From Neobacillus mesonae (GTDB lineage Bacteria; Bacillota; Bacilli; Paenibacillales; Paenibacillaceae), in the NCBI GenBank assembly GCA_023715865.1, contig JAMBOW010000005.1:264368-328367 (forward strand): a stretch of DNA of 64,000 nucleotides, in the 5' to 3' direction. The position numbers were made by a program, and so were the translations under genes. The notes under the pieces were generated by a model, which saw only the letters and a program-made list of their open reading frames with translations, made no database searches and was not told the origin of the DNA. Shown here piece by piece: positions 35,652 through 43,868 of the stretch. Every line of letters starts with the position of its first letter. Positions within the stretch are counted from its first letter, which is position 1.

Positions 35652-37385
35652 GTGATTTTGAGGGAGCTGATTCCTGACATGAGAGTAGATCAATTAATTT
35701 TAAATGTAAAAATTTACAATAGTTACTATAAAGTGTTTGAAGAAGGCAACGTTGCTGTGTGCGACGGACGATTTCTATACATTGGACCCCGCGGGGAGAA
35801 GATGTTCACTGCAAACGAAATTATAGACGGACGCGGTCATTATATGATTCCAGGCCTGATTGATATCCATTTGCACATCGAGAGCACCATGGTTACACCT
35901 GCGACGTTCTCTTACGGACTGCTGCGCTGCGGAGTAACGACGATTGTACCTGAGCCTCACGAAATGGCCAATGTATTCGGCATCGAAGGCGTGCAGGAGA
36001 TGATGGAAGCCAGCAAAGAATGCACCGTCGATATGTTCTATGCGATTCCAAGTTCAGTTCCGGCGACACCGATGGAAACAACTGGAGGAAGCATCGAAAT
36101 TGAAGACATGGACAAGCTGATGGCAACAGGAGAAATTATCTGCCTTGGCGAGATTATGAACTACGTCGATGTAATCAATAAGCCGGACAGCAAGACGAAC
36201 CGCATTTTGAAGCATATGAGGCAGAACTATCCTAAGCTCGTCATCGAAGGCCACACACCGAAGCTGATGGGACTTGATCTGCACCGCATGATCTATGCAG
36301 GGGTAGACTCCGACCACACGCATCAAAGCATCGAAGGGATGCAGGCCCGTATTGCAGCAGGTATGTTCATCGAGCTGCAGGAGAAGTCCATGACGCAGGA
36401 AGTGATGGACTACGTGATTCATCACCCGGTATCTTCTCATTTCTGCTTTGTCACCGATGATGTAATGCCGGATTCGTTTGTGGAAAAGGGACATCTGGAT
36501 CACATTGTACGCAAGGCGATTCGTATGGGGATGAAGCCGGAGGATGCAATCTTTGCCGCGACCTATACGCCGGCGAAACGAATGAAGATGGATGACCGGG
36601 GCAGCATTTCTCCGGGCAAAATTGCCGATTTTGTACTGGTTTCGGATCTGCATCAATTTGATGTGAAACAAGTGTATAAAGGTGGAAAGAAAGTATTTGA
36701 TCTGTATGAAAATGATGTACAGAAGAGCAAGTCGGGCGCATTCCCTGCTCATTTTTACAGCAGTGTGAAGCTTGCTCCATTAGGAGAAGAAGATTTGAAG
36801 GTTACAGTAGATGTGCCGGATGGTCAGCACCAAGCCCGTGCGATGATCGTCAAGAACGGCTCAACCTTTACTCAAGAGAAGCACGTAGACGTTATGGTTA
36901 AAGAAGGCTTGCTTCAATGGGAAGACTCAGGTTACGGACTAATTGCTACATTTGAACGTTATGAGGTAAACGGAAACCGCGCTTTTGGCCTTATTGGTGG
37001 AGATACAATCAAGCGTGGAGCCATCGCGACGACCTATTCGCATGACAACCATAACTTGCTGATTATCGGTCGTAACCGTGAGGATATGCTGCTTGCAGCG
37101 AACACGGTCATTGAAAGCCAAGGCGGGTTCTGTGTTGTGGAGAACGGAGAAATCCTATCTCATGTGGAATTACCGGTTGGAGGAATCTTGACGGAAGAGC
37201 CGCTTCATATTGTGGCCCATCAAGTGAAGGAGCTGCGGGAATCAATGCTGTCGCTCGGGTATGTGCACTATAACCCAATTATGTCGCTCAGCACGCATTC
37301 CCTTGCGGTTAGTCCGGCTCTCAAAATAACCGATCACGGACTCATTGATGTAAATGAAGGCAAAATTGTATCTCTAATTGTTTAA
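35652..37385 (+). CDS. ade: Adenine deaminase
   Basis: Metal-dependent amidohydrolase turning adenine into hypoxanthine and ammonia. The family is shown by MIPGLIDIHLHIESTMVTPA (metal His-x-His), CGVTTIVPEPHEMANVFG, IEGHTPKL, GVDSDHTHQSIEGM and the C-terminal ade domain with IATTYSHDNHNLLIIG and LSLGYVHYNP. Length 577 is normal. The start is uncertain: GTG 35652 overlaps the ribosome site, so TTG 35658 or ATG 35679 may be used. With the nucleoside hydrolase upstream it makes a path from adenosine through adenine to hypoxanthine. No purine riboswitch is recognisable before it. Confidence 0.93.
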   Translation: MILRELIPDMRVDQLILNVKIYNSYYKVFEEGNVAVCDGRFLYIGPRGEKMFTANEIIDGRGHYMIPGLIDIHLHIESTMVTPATFSYGLLRCGVTTIVPEPHEMANVFGIEGVQEMMEASKECTVDMFYAIPSSVPATPMETTGGSIEIEDMDKLMATGEIICLGEIMNYVDVINKPDSKTNRILKHMRQNYPKLVIEGHTPKLMGLDLHRMIYAGVDSDHTHQSIEGMQARIAAGMFIELQEKSMTQEVMDYVIHHPVSSHFCFVTDDVMPDSFVEKGHLDHIVRKAIRMGMKPEDAIFAATYTPAKRMKMDDRGSISPGKIADFVLVSDLHQFDVKQVYKGGKKVFDLYENDVQKSKSGAFPAHFYSSVKLAPLGEEDLKVTVDVPDGQHQARAMIVKNGSTFTQEKHVDVMVKEGLLQWEDSGYGLIATFERYEVNGNRAFGLIGGDTIKRGAIATTYSHDNHNLLIIGRNREDMLLAANTVIESQGGFCVVENGEILSHVELPVGGILTEEPLHIVAHQVKELRESMLSLGYVHYNPIMSLSTHSLAVSPALKITDHGLIDVNEGKIVSLIV

Positions 37386-37412
37386 GCATTCTCGAAACAT
37401 AATGGTATAACT

Positions 37413-37495
37413 TTAATGATGCAATTCGGCTCTAGATAATCGGATTAATCGTCAGCATTGTCGTTGCTATAGTAAACCGAGACAAAGAGAAATAG
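37413..37495 (+). pseudogene. Frameshifted remnant of a holin-like (type I) toxin gene
   Basis: Codons from 37413 read LMMQFGS; after a one-base loss near 37433 the next frame reads IIGLIVSIVVAIVNRDKEK and a TAG at 37493. Together they match the short hydrophobic peptide with a charged tail of the putative holin-like toxin family of Bacillota (type I toxin-antitoxin systems). The second frame has a stop (TAG, 37433) immediately before it and no usable start, so the gene looks inactive. No ordinary ORF call would show it. Confidence 0.6.
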
Positions 37496-37606
37496 ACCGC
37501 CCTCGGTAAGGATCACGGTCTATTCTATCGTCTTTACCAACTGCCGACCGCTCTTACAGCGGAAAGTTGTGCAGGGAGTCGTGTGTAGGAGCACGGCTCC
37601 CTTTTT
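37488..37606. ncRNA. Structured 3' region of the toxin remnant, with terminator; possible antitoxin RNA locus
   Basis: AATAGACCG (37491) pairs with CGGTCTATT (37515), then a GGGAG/CTCCC hairpin with five Ts ends the region (37573-37606). In type I systems of this family the toxin mRNA carries such a structured tail and the antitoxin RNA is made from the opposite strand across it. A minus-strand promoter was not identified, so the antitoxin is inferred only. Confidence 0.4.
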
Positions 37607-37706
37607 CTATTCGTATCTTATCTTATCCATTTTTAGACTTCAATAAACAAAAACACCTCTGTTATGATAAAGCCAGGAATAGAACATGGATTGGGAGGGA
37701 CAAGCT

Positions 37707-38441
37707 TTGATCAAACAGAGCAGTGCAACAGCCAAAGCTGTATTTTTCGATGTAGACGACACGTTGTATGACCATCTAACCCCTCTTCGCGGTGCTTTAA
37801 TGCAGGTCCTCGGTCTGAAAGAAACGATGCCCTATGAGGAAATTTATCATCGATTCAGATTTTACAGTGATCTGTTGTCAGAGGAAAAAGATCTCTCTGC
37901 AATACCAGAGCCGGGCGCCATGGCGGACATGCGCAGACGACGTTTTATGCTAGCTCTCGCAGAGTTCGGCGTTTTTATCAATGAAGAACAAGCAGAAGCG
38001 GCACAGGCTGCCTATCTGAATATGCAGTTTAGGATTGAGCCTTTTCCAGGAGCGGTGGAGCTGATCGAGCGCCTCACAGAGCAAGGAGTAATCGTGGGCT
38101 TAATTACTAATGGCCCGAAAGAGCACCAGCTGGCTAAGATTAGAGCACTCCGAATGGAGAATTATGTGAATGAGGATCTGTTCTTTGTGTCAGGAGGAGT
38201 AGGATACGCTAAACCGGATGCTCGTCTGTTTGAGCATGTGAACAAGATAACGGGAACGGTTCCTGAGAACTGCTATTATGTAGGAGATTCATGGAGGAAC
38301 GATGTTGTAGGGGCGCTGGCTGCAGGCTGGACCGTATTGTGGTTCAATCACCGGGGAGCAGAGCCGGAGTCAGAACATAAGCCACATTATATAGCACAAG
38401 GATATGAACAACTAGAAGACATGCTAATGAAGCTGCTATAA
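37707..38441 (+). CDS. HAD family hydrolase
   Basis: 244-residue haloacid-dehalogenase-like phosphatase. Motif I AVFFDVDDTLYDHL at the N-terminus carries both catalytic Asp; motif II GLITNGP, motif III Lys in GYAKPDARLF, motif IV YYVGDSWRNDVVGAL. The cap domain sits between motifs I and II, as in YjjG/phosphoglycolate-phosphatase relatives. GGGAGGG lies 7 bases before a TTG at 37707, better than the ATG at 37686, which is upstream of that ribosome site. Substrate unknown. Confidence 0.87.
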   Translation: MIKQSSATAKAVFFDVDDTLYDHLTPLRGALMQVLGLKETMPYEEIYHRFRFYSDLLSEEKDLSAIPEPGAMADMRRRRFMLALAEFGVFINEEQAEAAQAAYLNMQFRIEPFPGAVELIERLTEQGVIVGLITNGPKEHQLAKIRALRMENYVNEDLFFVSGGVGYAKPDARLFEHVNKITGTVPENCYYVGDSWRNDVVGALAAGWTVLWFNHRGAEPESEHKPHYIAQGYEQLEDMLMKLL

Positions 38442-38469
38442 CGAAGTAAATAGAATTGAGATTTTCTAG

Positions 38470-38516
38470 CATCGGAGTTTCGCTTAAGAGATAAGCGTGA
38501 ATTACCGATGTTTTTT
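38470..38516 (+). terminator. Terminator after HAD hydrolase
   Basis: CATCGG/CCGATG outer stem with an inner CGCTT/AAGCG stem, followed by six Ts. Confidence 0.8.
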
Positions 38517-38609
38517 AATATGAGCAGTACTCAAACCGATTCCAAAATGAAAGAAAAAAATCATATCAATTTATTTTCAAAAAACGCTTTTCTTTTTCTG
38601 GAAACGTGT

Positions 38610-38615
38610 TATAAT
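38610..38615 (+). promoter_or_regulatory. -10 box of dps-like gene
   Basis: Perfect TATAAT, about 150 bases before the dps start; the -35 region is only T-rich. The first 7-1-7 operator starts 11 bases downstream of it. Confidence 0.55.
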
Positions 38616-38626
38616 AATATCAGGAT

Positions 38627-38641
38627 TTAGATTAAGTCTAA
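38627..38641. promoter_or_regulatory. 7-1-7 inverted repeat, Fur/PerR-type box 1 before dps
   Basis: TTAGATTAAGTCTAA: two 7-base arms around one base, 6 of 7 positions paired. The shape is that of Fur-superfamily operators, although the bases differ from the Bacillus PerR consensus TTATAATnATTATAA. Confidence 0.5.
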
Positions 38642-38690
38642 ATCGAAATATAAACGTGATCATGATCATCGAAAGAACAATACTTATTTA

Positions 38691-38716
38691 TTAGATTGAA
38701 CTTAGGTTTAATCTAA
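38691..38716. promoter_or_regulatory. Overlapping 7-1-7 repeats, box 2 before dps
   Basis: TTAGGTTTAATCTAA at 38702-38716 pairs at 6 of 7 positions, and a weaker copy TTAGATTGAACTTAG overlaps it at 38691. The whole stretch is bounded by TTAGATT and AATCTAA. It repeats the sequence of box 1, which argues for a real operator. Confidence 0.5.
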
Positions 38717-38764
38717 ATCAAGAATGATAATAACCCATTTTAATTCCAAAGGAGATAATGAATT

Positions 38765-39244
38765 ATGACAACAACTCAATCCAACCAAACTAACCAAGTA
38801 AAAGACGAGCAATTTCTGCAAAGCTCCTTAAATCGTCAAATCGCCGGCTGGTCTGTACTCTACACAAAACTTCACAATTTCCACTGGTACGTAAAGGGAT
38901 CTCATTTCTTTAAACTGCATGAGAAATTCGAAGAGTACTATAATGAAGCAGCTGAGAACCTCGATGTGGTTGCAGAGCGTTTGCTCGCGATTGGCGGACG
39001 TCCAGCCGCTACCTTGGCTGAGCATCTGAGCCTGTCTCCGGTAGAAGAAGCAGCACAAGGCCTGACTGCAGAGCAAATGGTTCAGGCTATTGTGGAGGAT
39101 TACACGACTATGGTTGAAGTCATGTCTGAAGGACAAGAAGCAGCAGAAGAGCTTGGAGACCAAGTTACTGCGGATATGCTGATCGGTATGCAGGAAGCAC
39201 TGCAAAAACAAGTTTGGATGCTGAACGCATTTCTTGGTAAATAA
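38765..39244 (+). CDS. Dps family DNA-protecting ferritin
   Basis: 159-residue ferritin-like protein that stores iron, uses hydrogen peroxide as oxidant and can coat DNA. The inter-subunit ferroxidase site is visible: LYTKLHNFHWYVKGSHFFKL with its two His, then HEKFEEYYNEAAENLDVVAE with Asp/Glu. Dodecamers are the rule for the family. AAAGGAG precedes the ATG. The 7-1-7 repeats upstream suggest control by a PerR or Fur-like repressor, the usual case for Dps/MrgA in Bacillota. Confidence 0.93.
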   Translation: MTTTQSNQTNQVKDEQFLQSSLNRQIAGWSVLYTKLHNFHWYVKGSHFFKLHEKFEEYYNEAAENLDVVAERLLAIGGRPAATLAEHLSLSPVEEAAQGLTAEQMVQAIVEDYTTMVEVMSEGQEAAEELGDQVTADMLIGMQEALQKQVWMLNAFLGK

Positions 39245-39265
39245 AATTTTATGATGATAAAGTGG

Positions 39266-39305
39266 ACAGACAGATCCCTGTGATTACAGGGGCTGTCTGT
39301 TTTTT
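39266..39305 (+). terminator. Terminator after dps
   Basis: ACAGACAG/CTGTCTGT outer and CCCTGT/ACAGGG inner stem, 4-nt loop, then TTTTTT. Confidence 0.92.
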
Positions 39306-39358
39306 GACATATGGGGTGTCTAACTCATGAACTTATGTCCGATTCCATAGTTTCCTTC

Positions 39359-39376
39359 ATACCCCGAGGGTATAAT
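39359..39376 (+). promoter_or_regulatory. -10 box of nos overlapped by a palindrome
   Basis: ATACCC-CGA-GGGTAT is a perfect 6-bp inverted repeat whose right arm runs into TATAAT (39371-39376). A repressor bound here would block the promoter. The G/C-rich core resembles operators of the CsoR/CstR group of copper or persulfide sensors. Confidence 0.45.
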
Positions 39377-39408
39377 GGAGCTAATCCAAAAGTCATGCAT
39401 AAACGGGG

Positions 39409-40605
39409 ATGACTTTGAGAACGAGGGGACGGCAGGGAAGGATGACAACTCATACCGAGCTTTTTGAGGAAGCTAAGAAATTTATATATACAAGCTATGA
39501 AGAGCTGGGCCTAAGCCATGAAGCAGCGAAAGCACGGCTAGTTTGCATTCAAGCGGATATTGAGCGGACAGGCACTTACGAGCACACGATACAGGAGCTG
39601 GAGTATGGCATCAAGCTGGCTTGGCGCAACAGCAACCGTTGTATTGGGAGGTTATTTTGGGAAACGCTGCGTCTGGTGGATGCCAGGGAAGCAGAGACGG
39701 CGGACGAAGTGGCTGAGCTTCTGTTCTCCCATATCCGTCAGGCAACGAATGGGGGGAAGGTCATTCCGATGCTGACGGCTTTCAAGCCTATGAATGCGCA
39801 AGGTCAGGCTCCCGTACGGATATGGAACCACCAGCTCATAAGGTACGCTGGATATGAGACAGAGCAGGGGATGATCGGCGACCCGGCCTCCGTTCAGCTG
39901 ACCAAGGAAGCGGTGCGGCTTGGCTGGAGTGGAGAAGGAACGGCACATGATGTGCTTCCTCTTATTATTCAAATCCATGGAGAGGAGCCGAAGCTCTTCC
40001 CGGTTCCGCAGGAACTGGTCTTGGAGGTTCCGATTCGTCATCCTGAGCTGCCCGGGTTTGAAATGCTTGGCATGAAATGGTATGCCGTTCCAATGATCTC
40101 CGACATGCGGCTTGAGATTGGAGGCATTCACTATCCGGCTGCTCCGTTTAACGGCTGGTATATGAGCACAGAGATTGGTGTGCGGAACCTGGCCGACACG
40201 TTCCGATACAATATGCTGCCTGAAGTGGCCAGGGTGATGGGGCTAGACATATCCAGTGAACGTACCCTTTGGCGGGATAAGGCGCTTATTGAGCTCAATC
40301 TAGCGGTTCTCCATTCGTATAAAAAAGACGGTGTCAGCATGGTTGATCACCATACAGCTGCAAGTCAATTTGCCAAATTTGAAGAGCGTGAAGCTGGCGC
40401 TGGCCGGCATGTCACCGGAGATTGGACGTGGCTTATTCCGCCGGTGTCTCCCGCAGCAACGCATATATTCCATAAGTCGTACGACAATACGATAAACAAG
40501 CCAAATTTCTTCTATCAGCAGGATCCATTTCTTGAAGCAAGCGCTGGTCAGAACAATTGGACACCACTTGCAGAATCCATCCCATCGAAGTGTCCATTTC
40601 ACTAA
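39409..40605 (+). CDS. nos: Nitric oxide synthase oxygenase
   Basis: Bacterial NOS makes nitric oxide and citrulline from arginine with heme and a tetrahydrofolate or biopterin cofactor, using general cellular reductases because it has no reductase domain. Heme-binding Cys is in WRNSNRCIGR (Cys about residue 78); the substrate-binding Glu is in GWYMSTEIGVRNLADT; the pterin and dimer region is HVTGDWTWLIPPVSP. Length 398 versus about 360 for B. subtilis NOS, mainly from the N-terminus, so the ATG at 39442 may be the true start. The C-terminal SKCPFH is an odd extra tail. Its neighbour is arginase, which competes for arginine. Confidence 0.95.
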   Translation: MTLRTRGRQGRMTTHTELFEEAKKFIYTSYEELGLSHEAAKARLVCIQADIERTGTYEHTIQELEYGIKLAWRNSNRCIGRLFWETLRLVDAREAETADEVAELLFSHIRQATNGGKVIPMLTAFKPMNAQGQAPVRIWNHQLIRYAGYETEQGMIGDPASVQLTKEAVRLGWSGEGTAHDVLPLIIQIHGEEPKLFPVPQELVLEVPIRHPELPGFEMLGMKWYAVPMISDMRLEIGGIHYPAAPFNGWYMSTEIGVRNLADTFRYNMLPEVARVMGLDISSERTLWRDKALIELNLAVLHSYKKDGVSMVDHHTAASQFAKFEEREAGAGRHVTGDWTWLIPPVSPAATHIFHKSYDNTINKPNFFYQQDPFLEASAGQNNWTPLAESIPSKCPFH

Positions 40606-40642
40606 TAGATATTTTAAATCATAATTACTTGTAAAAATAAGT

Positions 40643-40673
40643 CCGTCAGGCGCTTCAGTCTGGCGGTTTTTTT
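40643..40673 (+). terminator. Terminator after nos
   Basis: CCGTCAG/CTGGCGG stem (one G-T pair), 10-nt loop, then seven Ts. Confidence 0.85.
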
Positions 40674-40736
40674 GATCTACTCATCAGCAAGGCGTTAAGG
40701 AAGCATGTCATCCACGAGCTCGGTGCGGAATACATA

Positions 40737-40748
40737 TATCTTAAGATA
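40737..40748. promoter_or_regulatory. Short palindrome before arginase
   Basis: TATCTTAAGATA, a perfect 12-base palindrome 35 bases before the arginase start. It may be an operator half or chance. Confidence 0.25.
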
Positions 40749-40782
40749 ACTCGATTCCGTTAAACGAGGGAGGGATAAGGGA

Positions 40783-41688
40783 ATGGATAAAAACCAGCTG
40801 ATTTCTCTCATTAAAGTGCCCTTTGGATACGGTGCCGGCCGGCCGGGCAGTGAGCTTGGACCTGAGCGTTTGCTTCGATTCGGCTTACTAGAGCAGTGGA
40901 AGGAGCTTGGATACGTACTTGATGAGCCTTCCCGTATTGTATTGAAAGAACAATGGACTCATAACGGAAAGAACTTCTCTATGAAAAATGCAGCAAAAGT
41001 GCTGTCTATCTGCACCGAATTAGCTCAAGAAGTTAAACTAAAGAGGGAAGAAGGACATTTTCCATTCGTGCTCGGCGGAGATCACAGCATTTCTATAGGC
41101 TCACTTGCCGGGCTGACGGCAGATGGGGGCAGCCCTGGTCTGATTTGGATCGATGCCCACTCGGACTTGAATACCGAGGAGACGACACCCTCCAGAAATA
41201 TGCATGGCATTCCATTGGCTTTTGGACTGGGACGTGCAGCCCTTAAGCTCGCAGATATTTATTCCGGTGCCGCAGATATTGATCCCAATAAGACCGTGCT
41301 TGTTGCTGCCAGGGAGCTGGACCCTGGTGAGAAGGGACTAATTAAGGAACTGGGTATCCATTGTTATACGATGCATGAAATTGACAAGATGGGTATTCAA
41401 AAGGTAATTGATGAGGCGGTAGATATTACGGGCAGCGGCACGGACGGAGTTCATCTCAGCTTCGATATCGACAGTATCGATCCTATGGAGGCTCCAGGAA
41501 CAGGAACGCCAGTCCAGGGAGGGCTCTCGTTCAGGGAAGCCCATTTTGCGATGGAGCTTCTGTATGAGGCAGGAGTCATTACGTCCTGTGATTTTGTTGA
41601 GGTGAATCCGAGACTGGATCGGATGAACCGGACTTCGAAGCTTGCAGTTGATCTCATCGGCTCGTTATTTGGAAAACGGATATTATAA
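40783..41688 (+). CDS. rocF: Arginase (ureohydrolase family)
   Basis: Splits arginine to ornithine and urea with a two-manganese centre. All three metal motifs are present: LGGDHSISIGS (about 102), IWIDAHSDLNT (about 124) and LSFDIDSIDPMEAPGTGTP (about 226). The 301-residue length is normal for Bacillus-type arginase rather than agmatinase; the SRNMHGIPLAFGLG loop favours arginase. GAGGGAGGG precedes the ATG. It has its own terminator, and the next operon imports polyamines, for which ornithine is a precursor. Confidence 0.92.
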   Translation: MDKNQLISLIKVPFGYGAGRPGSELGPERLLRFGLLEQWKELGYVLDEPSRIVLKEQWTHNGKNFSMKNAAKVLSICTELAQEVKLKREEGHFPFVLGGDHSISIGSLAGLTADGGSPGLIWIDAHSDLNTEETTPSRNMHGIPLAFGLGRAALKLADIYSGAADIDPNKTVLVAARELDPGEKGLIKELGIHCYTMHEIDKMGIQKVIDEAVDITGSGTDGVHLSFDIDSIDPMEAPGTGTPVQGGLSFREAHFAMELLYEAGVITSCDFVEVNPRLDRMNRTSKLAVDLIGSLFGKRIL

Positions 41689-41719
41689 GTGTACTGAACA
41701 GTGCATGTTAAGTTTCTAG

Positions 41720-41761
41720 AGCATCTTCCAGATGAATTTGAATTTGGAGGCTGCTTTTTTC
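41720..41761 (+). terminator. Terminator after arginase
   Basis: AGCATCTTCCA pairs with TTGGAGGCTGCT (two G-T pairs), followed by six Ts. Confidence 0.75.
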
Positions 41762-41823
41762 TGTTTTTTTCTGAAAAATTGTCAAATGGTCAAAAAAGAG
41801 GTTGCGCAATTGGTTGAATTCTA

Positions 41824-41829
41824 TATAAT
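41824..41829 (+). promoter_or_regulatory. -10 box of the potABCD operon
   Basis: Perfect TATAAT about 95 bases before potA; the best -35 is TTGCGC at 41802 (16-bp spacer). A direct repeat GTCAAATGGTCAAA lies just upstream. A second TATAAT at 41854 is an alternative. Confidence 0.5.
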
Positions 41830-41920
41830 AGTTTCGATATGTGCCCGAACGGATATAATGAAATATGCAAAATAAGTAGAAGGCGCAAGGGTATATCCTC
41901 GGAAAAGGAGGTTTTTTTAT

Positions 41921-43057
41921 ATGGTTCAGCAAGAATCCATCATTCGGTTCGAGAACGTCACTAAACAATACGATAGCGATGTTCCGATCCTAAAGTCTGT
42001 AAGCTTTGAAATCGAGCGGGGTAAATTTTACACGCTGCTTGGACCGTCAGGCTGCGGTAAAACGACGATTCTACGTCTAATTGCCGGATTTACGGAGCCG
42101 ACCGAAGGCAATATTTATTTTAATGGCAAGATTATTAACCGCGTCCCGGCGCATGAGCGTCAGGTGAATACGGTGTTTCAGGACTATGCTCTGTTCCCTC
42201 ATCTTAATGTGTATGAGAACGTGGCGTTTGGTCTAAGAATCAAAAAAATGAAAAATGCACAAATCAAGGAGAAGGTCAGCGAGGCACTGCGCTTTGTCAA
42301 TCTTGCAGGGTATGAAAATCGGGAAATTACCGAAATGTCCGGCGGTCAGCGCCAGCGTGTAGCCATTGCGCGTGCAATTGTGAATCAGCCGGAAATTATT
42401 TTGCTGGACGAGCCTTTATCCGCTCTCGACTTGAAGCTGCGCACCGAAATGCAGTATGAGCTGCGGGAGCTGCAGCAGCGGCTGGGGATCACATTTATCT
42501 TTGTTACCCATGACCAGGAAGAGGCACTTGCCATGTCGGATGAAATCTTCGTCTTAAATGAAGGTGTCATACAGCAGAGCGGAACGCCGATCGATATTTA
42601 TGACGAGCCGATCAACCGCTTTGTCGCTGATTTCATTGGGGAATCCAACATTGTAGCTGGAAAGATGAAAGAGGACTTCTTAGTAGAGTTTGCAGGCAAA
42701 ACATATGAGTGTGTGGATAAAGGGCTTAAGAAAGATGAGCCTATTGAAGTTGTGATTCGTCCGGAAGACCTTGAAATTACAACAGCCGATAGAGGCAAGC
42801 TTCAGGTACGTGTAGACTCTCAGCTGTTCCGCGGGGTTCATTATGAAATCTCTAGCTATGATGACGCCGGCAATGAATGGCTGGTTCATTCTACGAAGCG
42901 TGCAGTTGTAGGGGAGACCATAGGGCTTTATTTCGATCCGGAAGCGATTCACGTTATGCGTTTTGGCGAGACTGAAGAGGAATTCGATAAACGGCTTGAA
43001 TCCTACGGCGAACCGTCTGAGGGCGCTTTTGGTCAAGGAGTAGGCCATGAATCGTAG
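41921..43057 (+). CDS. potA: Spermidine/putrescine ABC transporter ATPase PotA
   Basis: 378 residues. Walker A LGPSGCGKTT (about 42-51), signature EMSGGQRQR, Walker B IILLDEPLSALD and H-loop FVTHDQEEAL, followed by a C-terminal TOBE regulatory domain with VVIRPEDLEI. AAGGAGG stands 9 bases before the ATG. It is the first gene of a tight potABCD operon: the end overlaps potB by 11 bases. Drives uptake of polyamines across the membrane. Confidence 0.93.
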   Translation: MVQQESIIRFENVTKQYDSDVPILKSVSFEIERGKFYTLLGPSGCGKTTILRLIAGFTEPTEGNIYFNGKIINRVPAHERQVNTVFQDYALFPHLNVYENVAFGLRIKKMKNAQIKEKVSEALRFVNLAGYENREITEMSGGQRQRVAIARAIVNQPEIILLDEPLSALDLKLRTEMQYELRELQQRLGITFIFVTHDQEEALAMSDEIFVLNEGVIQQSGTPIDIYDEPINRFVADFIGESNIVAGKMKEDFLVEFAGKTYECVDKGLKKDEPIEVVIRPEDLEITTADRGKLQVRVDSQLFRGVHYEISSYDDAGNEWLVHSTKRAVVGETIGLYFDPEAIHVMRFGETEEEFDKRLESYGEPSEGAFGQGVGHES

Positions 43058-43868
43058 CATGGGCACCCGCAACTTTTACTTGATCCCGTACATGCTGTGG
43101 ATCGTGCTGTTTGTCGTGGCTCCGATTGTGCTTATTTTGTATTACTCTTTCTTTAATGTAGAAGGACAGTTCACGTTTGAGAACTACGTGAAGTTTTTTA
43201 CGCCGGTCTATTTAAAAATGACGCTGAGCTCCTTCTGGTATGCTCTGCTCATTACGATTTTTTCCTTACTGATTGCGTATCCGACGGCTTATCTTCTTAC
43301 ACGTACGAAGCATAAGCAGCTATGGCTGCTGCTTGTCATTCTGCCAAGCTGGATCAACTTGCTGCTTAAGGCTTATGCATTCATCGGCTTGTTTGGGACG
43401 TACGGGTTTGCGAATGCTCTACTCGAAACCATCGGTATTGGAACACAGCAGATTTTGTTTACGGATTTCAGCTTTATTTTTGTATCGGTGTACATCTTTA
43501 TACCGTTTATGATTCTGCCGATCTTTAATGCTATTGAGGAGCTGAATCCGTCACTTATCTATGCAGCGAGAGACCTGGGTGCATCGCCTTGGACCACGTT
43601 CCGGCGCGTCATCTTTCCTTTGACGTTAAGCGGAGTTCGAGCAGGCGTGCAGGCGGTATTCATTCCTGCGTTGTCTCTGTTCATGATTACGAGACTGATT
43701 GCAGGTAACCGTGTCATTACACTGGGTACGGCAATTGAGCAGCATTTTCTCGTGACTCAAGACTGGGGAATGGGGGCCACAATTGCGGTCTTCCTTATCA
43801 TTATTATGATTGCGATTATGTTTATCAGCGGTCAAGGAAAGCGGGGTGTACCTCATGGGAAGAAATAG
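43047..43868 (+). CDS. potB: Spermidine/putrescine ABC transporter permease PotB
   Basis: 273 residues with six helices, EAA loop LIYAARDLGASPWTTFRRVI near residues 170-190. AAGGAG before an ATG that lies inside the end of potA. The extended sequence fits PotB, including ILPSWINLLLKAYAFIGLFG. Confidence 0.93.
   Translation: MNRSMGTRNFYLIPYMLWIVLFVVAPIVLILYYSFFNVEGQFTFENYVKFFTPVYLKMTLSSFWYALLITIFSLLIAYPTAYLLTRTKHKQLWLLLVILPSWINLLLKAYAFIGLFGTYGFANALLETIGIGTQQILFTDFSFIFVSVYIFIPFMILPIFNAIEELNPSLIYAARDLGASPWTTFRRVIFPLTLSGVRAGVQAVFIPALSLFMITRLIAGNRVITLGTAIEQHFLVTQDWGMGATIAVFLIIIMIAIMFISGQGKRGVPHGKK

Noticed and set aside
36054..36752. 232-codon ORF antisense to adenine deaminase
   Set aside because: Shadow of a strongly conserved coding gene on the other strand; composition is His/Cys-rich noise and no ribosome site exists.
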